NCBI RefSeq assembly: GCF_964204865.1
Contig: NC_135258.1
Coordinates: 10,159,001 to 10,223,000 of the forward strand
Source of the DNA: Styela clava
Taxonomy: Eukaryota > Chordata > Ascidiacea > Stolidobranchia > Styelidae
Direction: 5' to 3'
Length of the DNA: 64,000 nt
Positions 48,734 through 61,044 of the stretch are shown one piece after another. A model generated the notes under the pieces. It was not told the origin of the DNA and did not search any database. It saw nothing but the letters and a program-made list of their open reading frames with translations. The translations under genes were made by a program, and so were the position numbers. Each line of letters begins with the position of its first letter. The first letter of the stretch is position 1.

Positions 48734-50485
48734 TTCCTATTTCTTGTGGCAATTGGTTTCGCGAAAAACCTCCAACTCAGCTATATTACAAGCCATACAC
48801 TGTCAATTAACAAACAATTGCAGTTTAAATATGTATATATATATCTTGTGTCGGCTGCACCATGCGCATCATAATTCATATGACACTCAGGTGATGCGCA
48901 ACGTAAATATTTGGCGAACAAACATTGTTTGCAATAATAATGCATGCGCTATTACCCAAGCACGAGCCATTAAAATACACTTTCAATAATTTGATAATTG
49001 CATCGCGTCTAGAATATATATCTCTTTGTAAAAATTCGAGCCTGGCACATTGTCATAATTAGGATAAATAAAAAACAAAGTTTTCCTGACTGATGAAGAA
49101 AACAGCTGCTGATTTATTAACGGGGAAAATCAAACGGCTTGGATTTTCTGAGTTCCATATTCGGTGTTAATGAGAATTCGTTTGAGGCTCAGAACGACGC
49201 GCTATCATCACGGGTTAAATCTCCAAATAATAATAATCACATGCAAGCTATAATCTCATGCTTACCGTGCACCTCGTTTGAGAAATTCACCACGATCTTT
49301 TCTAGATGATTGTTGGAAAATTACTGGGATTTTTGACAAACAGTTCCGTGTATTATCTGGCGGAATGTTTACATGATCGCTTGAGGTGGGTAGTTACACC
49401 ACGTGCAATCTAGTTGCATCTCGGGTTTGCGTGTATCTACAAACTGTAAAACTTGAAAGTCTTTCAGACTCATTTTTACTGTGTGAATATAGTTGTGCGC
49501 ATATCGTTAAAATTTTGAAAGGTTTATGCCTCGCATCATGGAAACACATTACTGCTATTGGGGAACTATGGCCCTACTCGTGCGTGCCTTTACACCAGTA
49601 CCATTAAAACGTACTGATGTGTCGAAGCCTCAGAATGTCTGCTAATTTCGCCGTATCATGCACGAGATTCGAAATAACTTGAATGAATTTGAAAATTTAA
49701 AATGTTGCAGCAGTATTATAGACTTTATCCGTAGGTTCTAGCAATGACATTAAACAACATGATGCGCAACTCCGGCATTTTTGTCCGAAGATCGTATTCG
49801 ATAGCACGCTCCAATGCACATACTTGACGAGACGAAAACGAGCGGATGTGTGCTGCTTTCAAGGCGTAGCACGAATGGTGGTCGTGCCTGCTTTGACAGT
49901 TGTTGTCGATTTTAATGATATTTTGGAAAGTTAAGGTAAAAAAAAAATCGGAAAAAGGTAAGGTAAATACTATTGTTGTATATCACACCCGGGCGTCGCA
50001 TTGTTAAGTACATGTGGGAAAGCCAGCCTTTGTCAAATACTACGAAGTTATTAATTCAGTTCTTTGCCCATTTGCCGAAATTACATATTTACTTACCCCT
50101 TATGGTTTCAAATAGTTCATGCACCTCCAGTTAGATTTTTTTTTATTCAGTGTGGATATATACTCACTGTTGATTGCTGCTCATTGTAACATACTATTGC
50201 GTATTCACTTTATTTGCGTATTGAATCAAAGTGTTAACAAGTTCACCTAACATTTCACTCATACCGGTCTATATTGTATAGTCTGATCTCTCAAGTATTT
50301 GGAGCCACGAATGCTTGTAATTTTCTGACTAAACCCTTTTATTAGTTGGTTTATATACCAAATTCAGTAAAATATTTTTTACATAAAACATAAGATATTG
50401 GATTTATTAGCTTTTCCATTCTAAATCATATAGACTGCTTTATTTATTCTTAACGAAAATTAATAAATTTCCTCTCTTTCTTCAG

Positions 50486-50557
50486 ATGTGAAAGTTGTGG
50501 ACAAACCTGTCTAAGCATTGTGAGACTCCTGCAGCACAAGAGGCAATAGTAGAAATA
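50486..50557 (+). pseudogene. Exon-like fragment with a C2H2 zinc-finger pattern
   Basis: Bounded by ttcttcag and gtaagtat, this 72-bp piece reads CESCGQTCLSIVRLLQHKRQ and then a stop. The Cys-x2-Cys-x12-His spacing is that of a C2H2 finger, but the second His is replaced by the stop. It lies inside the 49742-53424 transposon. It may be a DNA-binding remnant of that element or chance. Confidence 0.3.
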
Positions 50558-52059
50558 GTAAGTATATCAATCAAGAAATTAAGCCGACATAAAGCAAAAC
50601 TTTCAACTATTCGTCTAATCTCAATTTCCTATTATTTATTCACAGGACAACTATAGCAGAAGGGGAGATATCAGAAGTCTGGCGACATATCAGTGACAGT
50701 GTGATTCCAATAAATATAATTAGAGTACTACATAAATGTTTGCAATAGAAAAACAACCTATGGAGGCATGCAAAGACATTTGACCCTCCGGTAGAGTTGT
50801 GTATGGCCCCCACATCCTGCAGGGCTTGAGGAAAATAGCTAAAAATTCCAAAGCGTAAGATTGCATAAGCGGTCTTGTTTGTAAAAAGGCACAAAACACG
50901 CCAGACATACCTAAAAACAGCTTTTAAAAATGAGAATTACGGGTAACTCACTGCACCTGTGTTATATTTGGTTCATCAACTTCCCTCGAACGATTAACAA
51001 TAATTGTAATAGTATTCTGGAAGTTTTTTTTTATCTAAATGTAATAGATTTTTCAAACCTTTTAAAGTGAAATTGATTATTCACACAGAAAACAATTTAC
51101 TGAAAGTAGTTTTGGAATATCAATTTTTTTTTGTCCACTTTTTGACCCAATTAAGAATACACATCAAGCTAGCAAAAGAATACTTGAATAAAACACTTGA
51201 GTGATTAAATTAAACGCAAAGTACATGAAGAAGGTGGCATTTTCGAAGAAAATGGGAGTTGCAATATTTCTGCTTTTCACAAAATTCTGAAGCACATTGT
51301 TTAATTTGTAATATTTCCCTCAATACAATGAAAAAACACAATAAGCTCAGCAGTCAATATGACAAATTCGAAGACCAACTTCGAACAGAAAATTTCCATG
51401 TGTTTGTATATTAATATAATTATACAACGACTTAGTTACTAAAAATCAATATCAATAATAATTAAAGCAATCCTATGCCACGCAATGTGGTGCGAAATGT
51501 CTTGTCGAAAAAATCTGTCATTTGTTTTTTCACTGATCTAGACATGAAATGATAAAAGTAACTTTTTTGCATTACTGGAATTATTTAAACATTCGCAAAG
51601 ATCCAGATTAACCCATGATCATGTGGCCTCGTTAGTTAGAGTTGGTACTATAAACTCATTTTAGCCTGGCCCTAGTATGCTGGTGACACAAAAAAGAAGC
51701 CAAACGTCAGGACAAATGTAATTATTAAAACATTGAGTTTATACTGTAGTATTTTTGTTAATTTTAGGGTCATATATTTAGATTAAGTTATTTTTAGTGT
51801 ATGTATTATTCTTTCCTTATCTAAAGCTTGTTCAAAAATGATTTTGATGGTTGTACATAGAATTTTATGATTTTTTATAACAAATACAGTAGGCTAACTT
51901 GCAAATGTTGCAATAATAGTGGAATGCAAATATTAATATGTAATTGCAGTTGAAATTGAAAAAATAATAAAACTTAATCCAACTGTTTAGTTGCATCACA
52001 ATATATGTCATGTCGCAAACTAAAACTATCTTGAAAATATCTTTTAAGTATACATTATC

Positions 52060-52137
52060 AAAAACTGTTTGCGGCCCTTTTTACAATTTCCAAAATGCAA
52101 TGCGGCTCTCGAAAACTCATGAGTTTGACACCACTGA
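52060..52137. mobile_element. Terminal fragment of a hAT-type element
   Basis: The sequence ends TCATGAGTTTGACACCACTG, which is the complement of the CAGTGGTGTCAAACTCATGA terminus seen in many hAT elements. It is preceded by GCGGCTCTCGAAAA and TTTGCGGCCC, the usual sub-terminal motifs. I could not find the partner end upstream. Confidence 0.6.
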
Positions 52138-53632
52138 TCTATTCTAGACGATTCAAGCATTGCTTTGGGAAATAATATCACTTCAATTAAATTTAAAAAA
52201 TATCGCTATATTAAATACAAAATCGTTGCTATCATAAAGATAAACCAGTTCAGCCACTCGAAATATATTGGCCTTCACAAAGCAATGGAGGCAAAATTGA
52301 GAGTTCATGAGCTATAAACATTTGTTCTTTTCTTTGTCTTGAACTTTTCATACTCCACAGCCCCTATTAATTTTTTTTAATTTAATTACCATGTGATGGT
52401 CATACATATCTTTAACTTGTATTTTCTGTCATGATGTATTAACTCAATGTGCCAAACTAATAATTAGTGTGCATATTTTGCCTTCAGATGACATAAATGT
52501 ATTGTCTTGTTTATTACCTCAGCTTGGAGTATTGACAAGAAAAAGGTGCCAGTAAATTAGGTAAAAAATTTTTAACTCTTTGTTATAATCAGAATTCACA
52601 ATCAATAGGAATTATAAACAGCCAACAATCAATGAGAATTATATGCAAAATCCCTCAGAATAAATTTGTCTAAAATCGGAGGAAGGCAAAAAATATAGGT
52701 AGTTTCCATCCACACAAGCATTTCAAGAAGACTTGCTCGAGCCAAACTAAATGAGCATCGTCAGGTGATCGGTCGCTGCAAGTTGAATTCAGCCCTGCAA
52801 CCTCCTGCATATAAGATAATATTAATTAGTGGGCTATGAGCTAAATTCCTAAATTTAAACAAACCTATCTACGATGCATTATGTACCAGCAATGTTACCT
52901 ACGATTAACTGAATATGTAATATGGCTAATAAATTCACCTACAAAAGCAAGTTCGATAGGTGCAAACTTTGTGTTATGGAATTGTATCACAGCACAGTTT
53001 TGTAGGACACCCTCTTCAAATGAAATTTCAATGATTAAGCGCAAACATTAAAATTACAAACTTTGAACTTTGTCATTATCTGCAAAATGTTCCACACAAA
53101 TCTTCCCGCTATCGCGTTTGTACTCTTCTCTGATAAAAAAAAAACGTCTATGAATGCCAAGAATTGCTCTTTACAGCTTGCCTGCCATTCCAGATTTCCA
53201 AGTGAGCAAAACTTCTTAGATATAGAGATTATTTTGTTTTGTTACAGGCGCAAAAAGGCAGGTACTACACGTAAAAAAGACGCCGAGTAGCAAAAGCAAG
53301 CGGAAAACGGACGCGAAAGGCGACGAGAAATATGTGCATTGGAGCGTATCATGAAATACAATCTTTCGCCTGTAGTCTTATGGAGTGACGTCAGAGTTGC
53401 CTATCATGTTGTTTAATGTCATTGGTTCTAGTATGCATACGAAATTCATGGTAATTTAATACAGTACCCTAATGCCTGGATTGGTTTACATTGACTATTG
53501 CGTATACTGTATTAATATATCGGGAAGCCTCGTTGAGTATAAAAAAATTTGTGCGTTGAACCATGACGAAATTTGTCTAGTGCGGATTGCAAGCTTACAA
53601 ACTTTTTCGGAGTTGTTGCACAGCCTTACAGA

Positions 53633-53957
53633 ATGAAACAGTTCTGCTCGAAAGTTGTAATTTGTTACAGGCAAGTTACAAGTAGTTAGTTATTCATCGT
53701 TCGTAGCCGATCAGGACTGTTCTTGATCGTTTATGTTACCTTTACCTATATATGCAGGACTCGAGCAATGAGTTCTGCGTCCACCGATATAATACATGAT
53801 TGCAATCTGGCATTTTTACAATAGGTGCTTCCAGTGGAATAGGAGCTGCCACGGCAATAGCATTTGCAAACGAGGGGGCCAGGTTGGCAATATGTGGAAG
53901 AAATATATAAAGACTGGGTGAAACTGCTAAAATATGTAAAAAAAAAATGGAGCTGAG
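53633..53957 (+). pseudogene. SDR pseudogene 2: exons 1 and 2
   Basis: Exon 1 copy starts at 53633 (ATGAAACAGTTCTGCTCGAA) and has an extra T (GTAATTTGTTACAG) that shifts the frame; the gcaagt donor is kept. The exon 2 copy at 53825-53957 reads ASSGIGAATAIAFANEGARL and AICGRNI, then an in-frame TAA where the intact gene has GAA. A second frameshift lies in an A run (AAAAAAAAATGG for AAAGAACATGG). Homology to the SDR locus runs on into intron 2 to about 54115 and then stops. Confidence 0.9.
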
Positions 53958-54075
53958 GTAGATTAAAATCAGATTCCTAGATAGTTTTAAAGGTTAATAT
54001 TCCAAGTCAACCAACCCAATGGCCCGGAGCATTCAAACCGATACTGTACAATTGATTGGGGAAGCAAGTCTGATT

Positions 54076-54345
54076 TCAATTTATTGTTGCACGATTTGGA
54101 ATTGAATTAATCGTAAAGTAAGAATTCGATAAAGTTACAAATTCTGATACTTTCTCTTTACCATCTGTCCATATGAGGAAACAGTCATTAATGAAGGGGG
54201 AATAGTACTGTGGTTTTAACGGGATTTTGTCTAATAGTTCAGATTCCAGGTTTGCCATAAACATGTTCCCATAATTGGGTGCCAATTTTGTTCCTATCAC
54301 CGTTGCCTGAATTTGGAGATAATGTTTCTCTTCAAAAACGATGCT
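54076..54345 (-). pseudogene. Reverse-transcriptase fragment, Penelope-like retroelement
   Basis: On the minus strand the reading VFEEKHYLQIQATVIGTKLA continues to PNYGNMFMANLE and SPFINDCFLIWTDGKEK. The YLQIQ..IGTKLAP.Y and F..DDIFLIW-type blocks are typical of Penelope-like reverse transcriptases. The catalytic Asp pair is changed (INDC instead of IDDI), and only about 90 residues remain, so the fragment is dead. It fills the gap between SDR pseudogene 2 and duplicated unit C. Confidence 0.7.
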
Positions 54346-54784
54346 CGGGGAAATATCTAAATGCTAAGAAGCTATTAGCTAAGCAATGGATGTTTCCCCG
54401 ACCTTTGATCTTGGGAAAATGGTTGCTATACTTTACCATTGCAAAATTTTCCATGCCTAATTTAGTGGTGCCTGTTTACGTCTTTCAAACCACCATTTTC
54501 ATTCAAAATATTCAACCACCTAAAATTTAAAAGTGCCGTTAGGGAAGTCTAGCCTAGCCTATCAATTATTTTTGCACTAATTTTTGATTACTGTGAATTA
54601 TTAAACTAAATCTTCTGGGAAAATGAAAGGATCATTAAGGGTATTTGACTCATACTTAACATTTCGGAAACACAACTAAAAACTGACAAATAACACAAAA
54701 AAACACGAAAACGAGGCAATGTTTACAACCATGCCTGAAAATTTGTCTGACCGCCGAAAGTGAGTGAGAGGCTGCTAAAATTTC

Positions 54785-54961
54785 GGTACTCCCAAAGTAT
54801 GAACATAATTTTATTTCAATTTTCCTTATTTTAGTTCTATTACGAGTTCGGGGACTAACCAAGTGACTCCCGTAATATTTGTACCTGAAATTATGGCCTA
54901 GCCTGGTACACATACTACGTTCCGATGTCTGCCATCTTGATTCACATACTTCGGGAGTACT
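54785..54961. mobile_element. MITE of the GGTACTCC family (unit C copy)
   Basis: Ends GGTACTCCCAAAGTATG and CATACTTCGGGAGTACT, flanks aaaatttc and gaaatttc (7 of 8). Positional equivalent of 42697-42880 in unit A, with the same internal GTTCTATTACGAGTTCGGGG block. Confidence 0.8.
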
Positions 54962-55568
54962 GAAATTTCCATTGTTACGTCATTTTTAACAGCTTGTTGA
55001 TTAGTTAATATTACGGAAGTGAATAAGAAAGTTCATGTTCGGGGAAACATTCATAGGCTATTGTTGCACTCTAGATATTGTAATCCTTATGATTTTAAAT
55101 AAATAAACAATAGAATAGACATAAAGAGCCATGGAACGCCAAACTGGAATTCTGACACCCAACTTGTTACCATACCGAATTGTTAAATTTGGCCTTAAAA
55201 AGTCAATATGGCAACCCTGCTCACGACGACCTAATCCCGTATACACAATATTCATATGAGTTTGCTCAGCTATTAGGACATTTGCTCAAATGCTGCAGGA
55301 TGAAATAAAAACGTGTTACACAATAGTTTTCATGTTAAAAGTGTAAGAAACAACGTGAGAGAGTATACAGTCTTGATATATCATCGTTCTAAGCCTTACT
55401 TTGGGCTTTGTTATTACAAAAATTAAAAATGATTTCTTGATTCATAAAAATTGGCATATTTCGAAGTCTTAAATATGTTTGGCTATAATTGGTGATCATT
55501 ATTGGAGATCGATTCATCAATTCTATACAAAGTAAATCATTACTAGAATAATGGTTTAAAAAAAATTA

Positions 55569-57506
55569 TTATTTATTCATTTTCATAATTTGGTCTCGCT
55601 CTGATCTGAGACGACTTTCAACTCCGCCTATAAACTTTTTCTCTTGTTCGTCGCTCGTCCAATCTTGAACTTTGCGGTAGCATTCCAGAGCTACTACGTA
55701 ACTTTTCTCCGATTCAATGTGATTACCCTCTAGGCCGTAAGCTATTGCTTTATTATTCCAAAAATGACCGTAAACACGATATTTCTGAGCACCTTCACCA
55801 AACTTTTTCTTCATGAAGTTAATACCAATATTACAATAGTCTATTTCTTCTTTATATTCTTCAATAGCACCATACATAGCTGCGATTAGGCTTATACAGT
55901 ATGCCTCTTGATTGAATTTCAAAGTTGGTTCAATATCGCGAAAACGTTGCACGACCGAAAAAAGCTCTAGCAGGATTTCCACCCCAAAATCTTTGGCGAT
56001 AGCATGCATTTCCTTCCCCTTCTTTTTCATCGAAATTATGATATCGTAAACTTTCACAGCTCTCTCTCTGTGGAACCTTACAATAGCCACATCGGGACTC
56101 AACTCTATCTTATACAGATTAGCCGAACAGAGAATTAAAATTAAAGCACGAATATATTGGGAATTATCAATATAACTGTTAATCACTTTGTTGACATCAC
56201 TCAATTTCGGTCGGTGTGATGAAGTCAACATCGTTTCAAGTTCGATGATTCTCTTTGTTGCATTCATATTTCGATGAAGTCGGATATAGCATTCTGCCAA
56301 CATGAGTTGTTGAGTTGTTGACAAAGGTAATTTCTCAAGCAATGATGCCGCTTCATGGAATTTTGAGTTTTGAATCAAGTTTCTTGCAGGCTCTGAACAA
56401 TAAATGTATTAACGTCAAATGAGATGAAATTATGTTGACAAAGAACTCAGTAATTTGCAACTTAGTCACGTAATAAGAATAGGTTCCGTATAATGGGAAA
56501 TTCAAATAGGACTGAGCTTTCTCAAATACCTCATGATTTCAGAATCAAATTGAATATTTGTTTTCCGAATCGGATCTCGAATGCTCGGAAGATATGTTGA
56601 TGTGTATTTTTTATTATAAATGGTCCTCGAGACACATGAATTACTATAGCCCTGACCATGTAGTTTCAAGCTTGTGACAGATGTGTCATTTAACATGGAC
56701 AGTTATACAAAACTGCAAAAGTAATCAATCGCTATTCAGGGACTAAGAAGTCAAGGGGTTTCCATAAAACAATACCATTTCAATATTTGCCGAAGTAAGA
56801 AAATATTTCAAAGTGATTCATTACGAGTAGTGTTTAACATACCCAACATCATATTCTGAGCATCAGCCGATAGACTCGTAGCCCCGTTCATTTCTGCAGC
56901 GAGATGTGAATTCGGTTGAACTTCGGTGTAAGGCGGTGGCGAATCTATTAATGGAAAAACTTGTTCATTCTTATGTTGTACTTCTAAGTATTACCTGAAT
57001 GAATACGGATTTCATTATAATGAATGTAAATTTCTGCCAAAAGGTGAAAGCCAGAAATAACAACTGTATTAGGTGCCTTGTCCATCAAACTACCTTTCTT
57101 TACATATTGCATCAATATAAGTCATCACAGTGTGAAATATAAGCTCGGGAAATGCTGAATATTGCTATATAAAAACTGCTAAAGCATATTAATTTGGACT
57201 ATCAGTTCAATGGAAAATGGACAGCATGATGCCTATAAAGGTAGAAATCATGATTTGAACAACTGAAATAAGAGGTTTTTAAAAAACTTCTTTGTCTCAA
57301 AAACAATTACATTATTCGACAATCTCATACAGTTTTAGAGGTAATATTGACGCAAGCATTAATTTTGTCACTATCTAAAAATATCCCATGGTATACAGAA
57401 TAATATGACATATACCTTGATAATATCCGACATCGTCTACCATGCCAGAATATAATTCTTGTTCAGTAGGAGCAGACGGCTCAAGATTCATCTGTTTCTT
57501 TGACAT
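55569..57506 (-). CDS. TPR-like helical protein with PSAP and PPPY motifs, copy C (338 aa)
   Basis: Exons: 57416-57506 (ATG), 56843-56944, 55569-56392. Same exon lengths and phases as copy A. It is more diverged: roughly 25 changes from A in the main exon, including LLEKLPLSTTQQ for MLEKLPLTITQQ and YCISLIAAMYGAIEEYKEEI. The first exon reads MSKKQMNLEPSAPTEQELYS. PSAP (10-13) and PPPY (33-36) are unchanged. Intron 1 carries about 300 bp (57040-57340) absent from A and B. The open frame and all splice sites are intact. Function unknown; see copy A for the motif argument. Confidence 0.8.
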
Positions 57507-58267
57507 TTCTTGTGACAATTGGTTTCGAGACAAACTTTCAACTCAGCTATATTACAAGTCACACGTCGTTATTTAACAATTGCAGTTTAAATATATATAT
57601 ATATATATACCCTTTCTCGAATGCATCATGCGCATCATAATTCATATCACACTCATGTGATGCGCAACGTAAATATTTGGCGTACAAACATTGTTTGCAA
57701 TAATAATGCATGCGCTATTACTCAAGCACGAGCCATTAAAATACACTCTCAATTATTTAATAATTTCTCCGCGTCTCGAATATATATCTTTATGTAAAAG
57801 TTTGAGCCCGGTCCATTGTCATATTTAACTATAGAGAACAAAAAAGTTTTTCCTGACTGATAAAGAAAACAGCTGCTAATGCCTTAACGGGGGAGAAACG
57901 GCTCGGATTTTCTGAATTCCAGAAAGTTTTGAGAAATTCACCACGAGCTTTTCTAGTTGTTTGTTGGTAAATTACATAGATTTTTGACACAGAGTTACAT
58001 GTATTATCTGACGGAATGTTTACATAATGGAATACGTTGGGTAGTTACACCATGCGCCATCTATTTGCATGAAACTTTAAGTCCTTAAAACTGATTTTTA
58101 CCTTTGTGTGACATGAGAATAAAGCTCAGCGCATAGCAATAAAATTTTGAAATGTCAGGCTTATGTCTCGCATCATGGAAATACATCATGTATCCAATAC
58201 ATTGCTGCTATCGGGGGACTATGGCCCTACTCGTGCGTGTCTTTACCCCAGTACCATTAAAACGTAC

Positions 58268-58975
58268 TTTAGTGTAGTAAACTCCAATCTGACTCTTCAG
58301 ACATCAATATGCAAATAATATATTCGTTCCAATGTTCGTATATTATGAGGTTGCACGATCGAATTGAATTCAAAACAAACACGTCATACATCGGTAAATA
58401 CAAAAAAGCATTGCTAAGACCGCAATAAATCATAATTAGGCAATAGGGCAAATGACCTACCCATGCAATAAAATTACATACCATCAATATGAAGGGTTGA
58501 TTGACGCGATAAATCCTAGTTACGTTCCACATTCGCTACACTGCTATCACAGCAGGTTTGTTCATAACATTTTCCTCGCACGCGAGATACAAACTTAGTT
58601 TAGTCGATCCCATCTTCTATTGATGCACTTGTATTTCAGTTCCATATTCTTGAAACCGACTTGGTAATCACAGTAGAGGATTGCAACGCAAGGACGGTTC
58701 TCAGAAATAAATAATAAACATAATAGCTTGAACATCAATGTGAAATACTGTTGATAGAATTGATCGAATTTCTAAGTATGTCATTTAATTATCAGCTTTT
58801 CGCTCAAGCCCTGTTATAAACAAATTTAGTGGATAGTTTTTTACGCAAATCCTTGACAAATACCGTTAAATCTGGATTTCACAAAAAAATCGTGAGAAAA
58901 TATTAATTCAGTTCTTGTTATTAATCTATAAAATGAATTCGGGAAAGGGACAGTATTTTGAGGATTTCTATTTCT
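58268..58975. other. Sequence present only in unit C, no gene seen
   Basis: Units A and B run from CCAGTACCATTAAAACGTAC-type sequence (B) or CATCACAATACATACGG (A) directly into the SDR-promoter block; unit C has about 0.7 kb extra here. The 87-codon open frame on the minus strand (58269-58532) shows no recognisable family. It may be an insertion or a part lost from the other units. Confidence 0.45.
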
Positions 58976-59240
58976 CAGAAAGTTACATGGTAAGTACAGA
59001 TTCGCCATTTTCATCGCGTATATTTTTTTTTTCGCCAGTAAAACATCACCGACGTGTGTGTGATGTGTCAAAGCCCCAGAATGTCTTTTGCTTCGCCGTA
59101 TCATACACGAGATTCGAAATAACTCGAATGAATTGGAAATTTTAATAATTGAAACAGTATTATAAACTCTATCCGTAGGTTCTAGTAGTATATATACAAA
59201 ATTCTATACCGAACTAAAGCGGGTGGTCACAGTAATTTGA
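58976..59240 (+). repeat. SDR upstream block, copy 4 (no exon attached)
   Basis: Homologous to 45945-46200 and, inverted, to 41720-41960: it contains GATGTGTCAAAGCC, CGAGATTCGAAATAACTCGA, CTCTATCCGTAGGTTCTAGT and GAACTAAAGCGGGTGGTCAC. The SDR exons 1-2 expected next are missing; LINE sequence follows. Confidence 0.75.
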
Positions 59241-59346
59241 TACTCAAATGCCTATATCTCGCACTTAGTAAAACACAGTTTATCCCTTGGTTTTGCCCTA
59301 TCCCCACTAAAATTTCTTTATATGTCAGATTAAGATTTAACCCATA

Positions 59347-59830
59347 TTAAACAGTTAGCCATGCATTGACTATTCCCCAAAATTGTTGCACAAATTGACA
59401 GAAATAAAATAAATGTAGCACTGTTTCGACATGACTCTCACAAATGTACATTTCGGACTTCGGACTCCTATTTATTCTAAATATCAGGTCATTTGTAGGT
59501 ACTGCTCTCAAAGCAAATTTGACATGGAAAGATCTAAGTCGCGATTCAATATCGCAATAAAAAAACTTTTTCATACTGCCAATTATCCAAGTTCTTGCAA
59601 AATTCATTTGACCATTTTTCTATTTTCTCATTAGGAATCAAAATTTTCACATTACGAAGCTTAACATATATATATCGGGAAGATTTATCAATGCTTTGAA
59701 TATCTTCGATTAGACTACGATGAGGTTTGGCTTGAGGTGTTTTTGATAAATTTTCTTTCCATGCTTGGGGTATACATGATAAAAATTTTAAATACGATTG
59801 CATGTCATTATAAAAATCAGAAAAGTTTAT
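59347..59830 (-). pseudogene. LINE retrotransposon 3' fragment
   Basis: Minus strand, two overlapping frames. The upstream frame reads FLSCIPQAWKENLSKTPQ and WSNEFCKNLDNWQYEKVF. The downstream frame, after a frameshift near 59550-59600, reads IESRLRSFHVKFALRAVPTN and HVETVLHLFYFCQFVQQFWG. The RSF..KF..RAVPTN and HL-F--C---QQFW pattern is that of the C-terminal part of LINE ORF2 proteins, past the reverse transcriptase. The start of the ORF is absent. Confidence 0.65.
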
Positions 59831-60288
59831 CGCGACTTTCGTATCTCCACTAAAGTCATAAGATTTTAACCGGAATGTTTATCCGAGATAACAAAGAGAT
59901 GTTTTGAGTAAGAAAAATCATGAAAATTAGCTCACAAGCATACTATAAAATCAATTAGAGGAATGGCGCCTTCGGCAAAACGAGTGGGTTGCGATAATGA
60001 AGAATATGCTTACATCGACGGCGGATGAGACACGCTAGCCTGGCCTATGTTAATTGTAATAGTCCTCTGATGCAAAGACGCCTCAAGTAATCTGTTATGA
60101 CGCCATGATGTGGATTTCGAGTTCATGTATTTACATTTTTCTCATAAAATGAAGGCATAATTACGGTTAATACTGTTCGGTTAATTTATGCTTAGCATAC
60201 TTTGTTTTTACGGTTGAAGTGATAGAGTTTTTCAAGATCATAGAAACTCATTTATTCGATCGCTTTTCAATTTTCGCAAGGTGGTTTC

Positions 60289-60359
60289 GTCGCAGGGTCG
60301 TTCACCCAATGGCGTTGCGTTATCGGGTGCGTCTTACTGCGCCAACCACTGAACTACAG
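60289..60359 (-). repeat. tRNA-derived SINE head or tRNA fossil
   Basis: The minus strand contains CTGTAGTTCAGTGGTTGGCG (A-box like, 60340-60359) and GGGTGAACGACCC (weak B-box like, about 60292-60304). No acceptor stem pairing could be drawn, so I do not call a tRNA gene. The 94-codon plus-strand frame across it is a shadow. Confidence 0.4.
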
Positions 60360-61044
60360 CTTGAAAAAGTGTACATGAGCCTCTATCGTTATTTGTGGCG
60401 TTTTGAAGAAGTTATTGCAAATAAGAAGCGCTTGGCAAGTTTTTACATCCATTTTTCTTCAACCTATTTAATACAAAAAAATCAAATAGTACAGCCATTT
60501 TGAACAAAACAGGCAAAAAAAACTTGATTTGAAACAATTGTTTTAAAACAATTCTTTTTGAACAAATTCCTATTTATAAGCCGTCGCCATTAACGCTGGT
60601 ACGCAAAAAAGTTGTTTGGGTTCTTGTAAAAACTGCAATCTTTTTTACTTCCACTACTAAATTAATTTTATTTTGGGCGAAGTGACCTGTAACCAAAATA
60701 GCTAAACGTTCCATATCGCAGACAGGGCATTGTTACGCACCAATCGTTTGCAGCGACAAAAGTTAGCGGATCCCCAAAAACAGAAACTGCGGTTTCGATT
60801 CCTTTGCTCTGACTCAATAGCGACACCGCGTGTCCTATCACTAATTAACTAATAACTCGCTAATTATACGTCATAATTAATCCAAAATCAATAGGCATGA
60901 ACTTTAATCCGAGATATGATGAATTAAGATGCAAAACTTGAAGCAGATTCAACTCGCTTTTGTGAGATATCGCGTGTGTCTAACAGACTAACAAATAGAC
61001 AAATACCTATCAACGTAATTACCGATCGTAATCGATAAGTAATG

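Larger units (their letters stand above)
49742..53424. mobile_element. DNA transposon, 3.68 kb, long TIRs, 7-bp TSD
   Basis: Left end CAATGACATTAAACAACATG at 49742; the right end is its exact complement, ending at 53424. Similarity continues imperfectly to about 110 bp (both arms hold CGCTCCAATGCACATA). The 7-mer gttctag flanks both sides (49735-49741 and 53425-53431). It interrupts a segment that is continuous at 46130 (GGTTCTAGTATGTCTACGAA), which gives an empty site. No transposase was recognised: the interior is AT-rich with a C2H2-like exon piece at 50486-50557 and a hAT end at 52060-52137. Superfamily undetermined (7-8 bp target sites occur in hAT and P types). Confidence 0.85.

Noticed and set aside
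60289-60359. Possible tRNA gene
   Set aside because: Box-like motifs are present but no acceptor or anticodon stem can be drawn, so a SINE or fossil is more likely.
60219-60503. 94-codon plus-strand frame
   Set aside because: It runs antisense over a tRNA-derived sequence; no protein family match.
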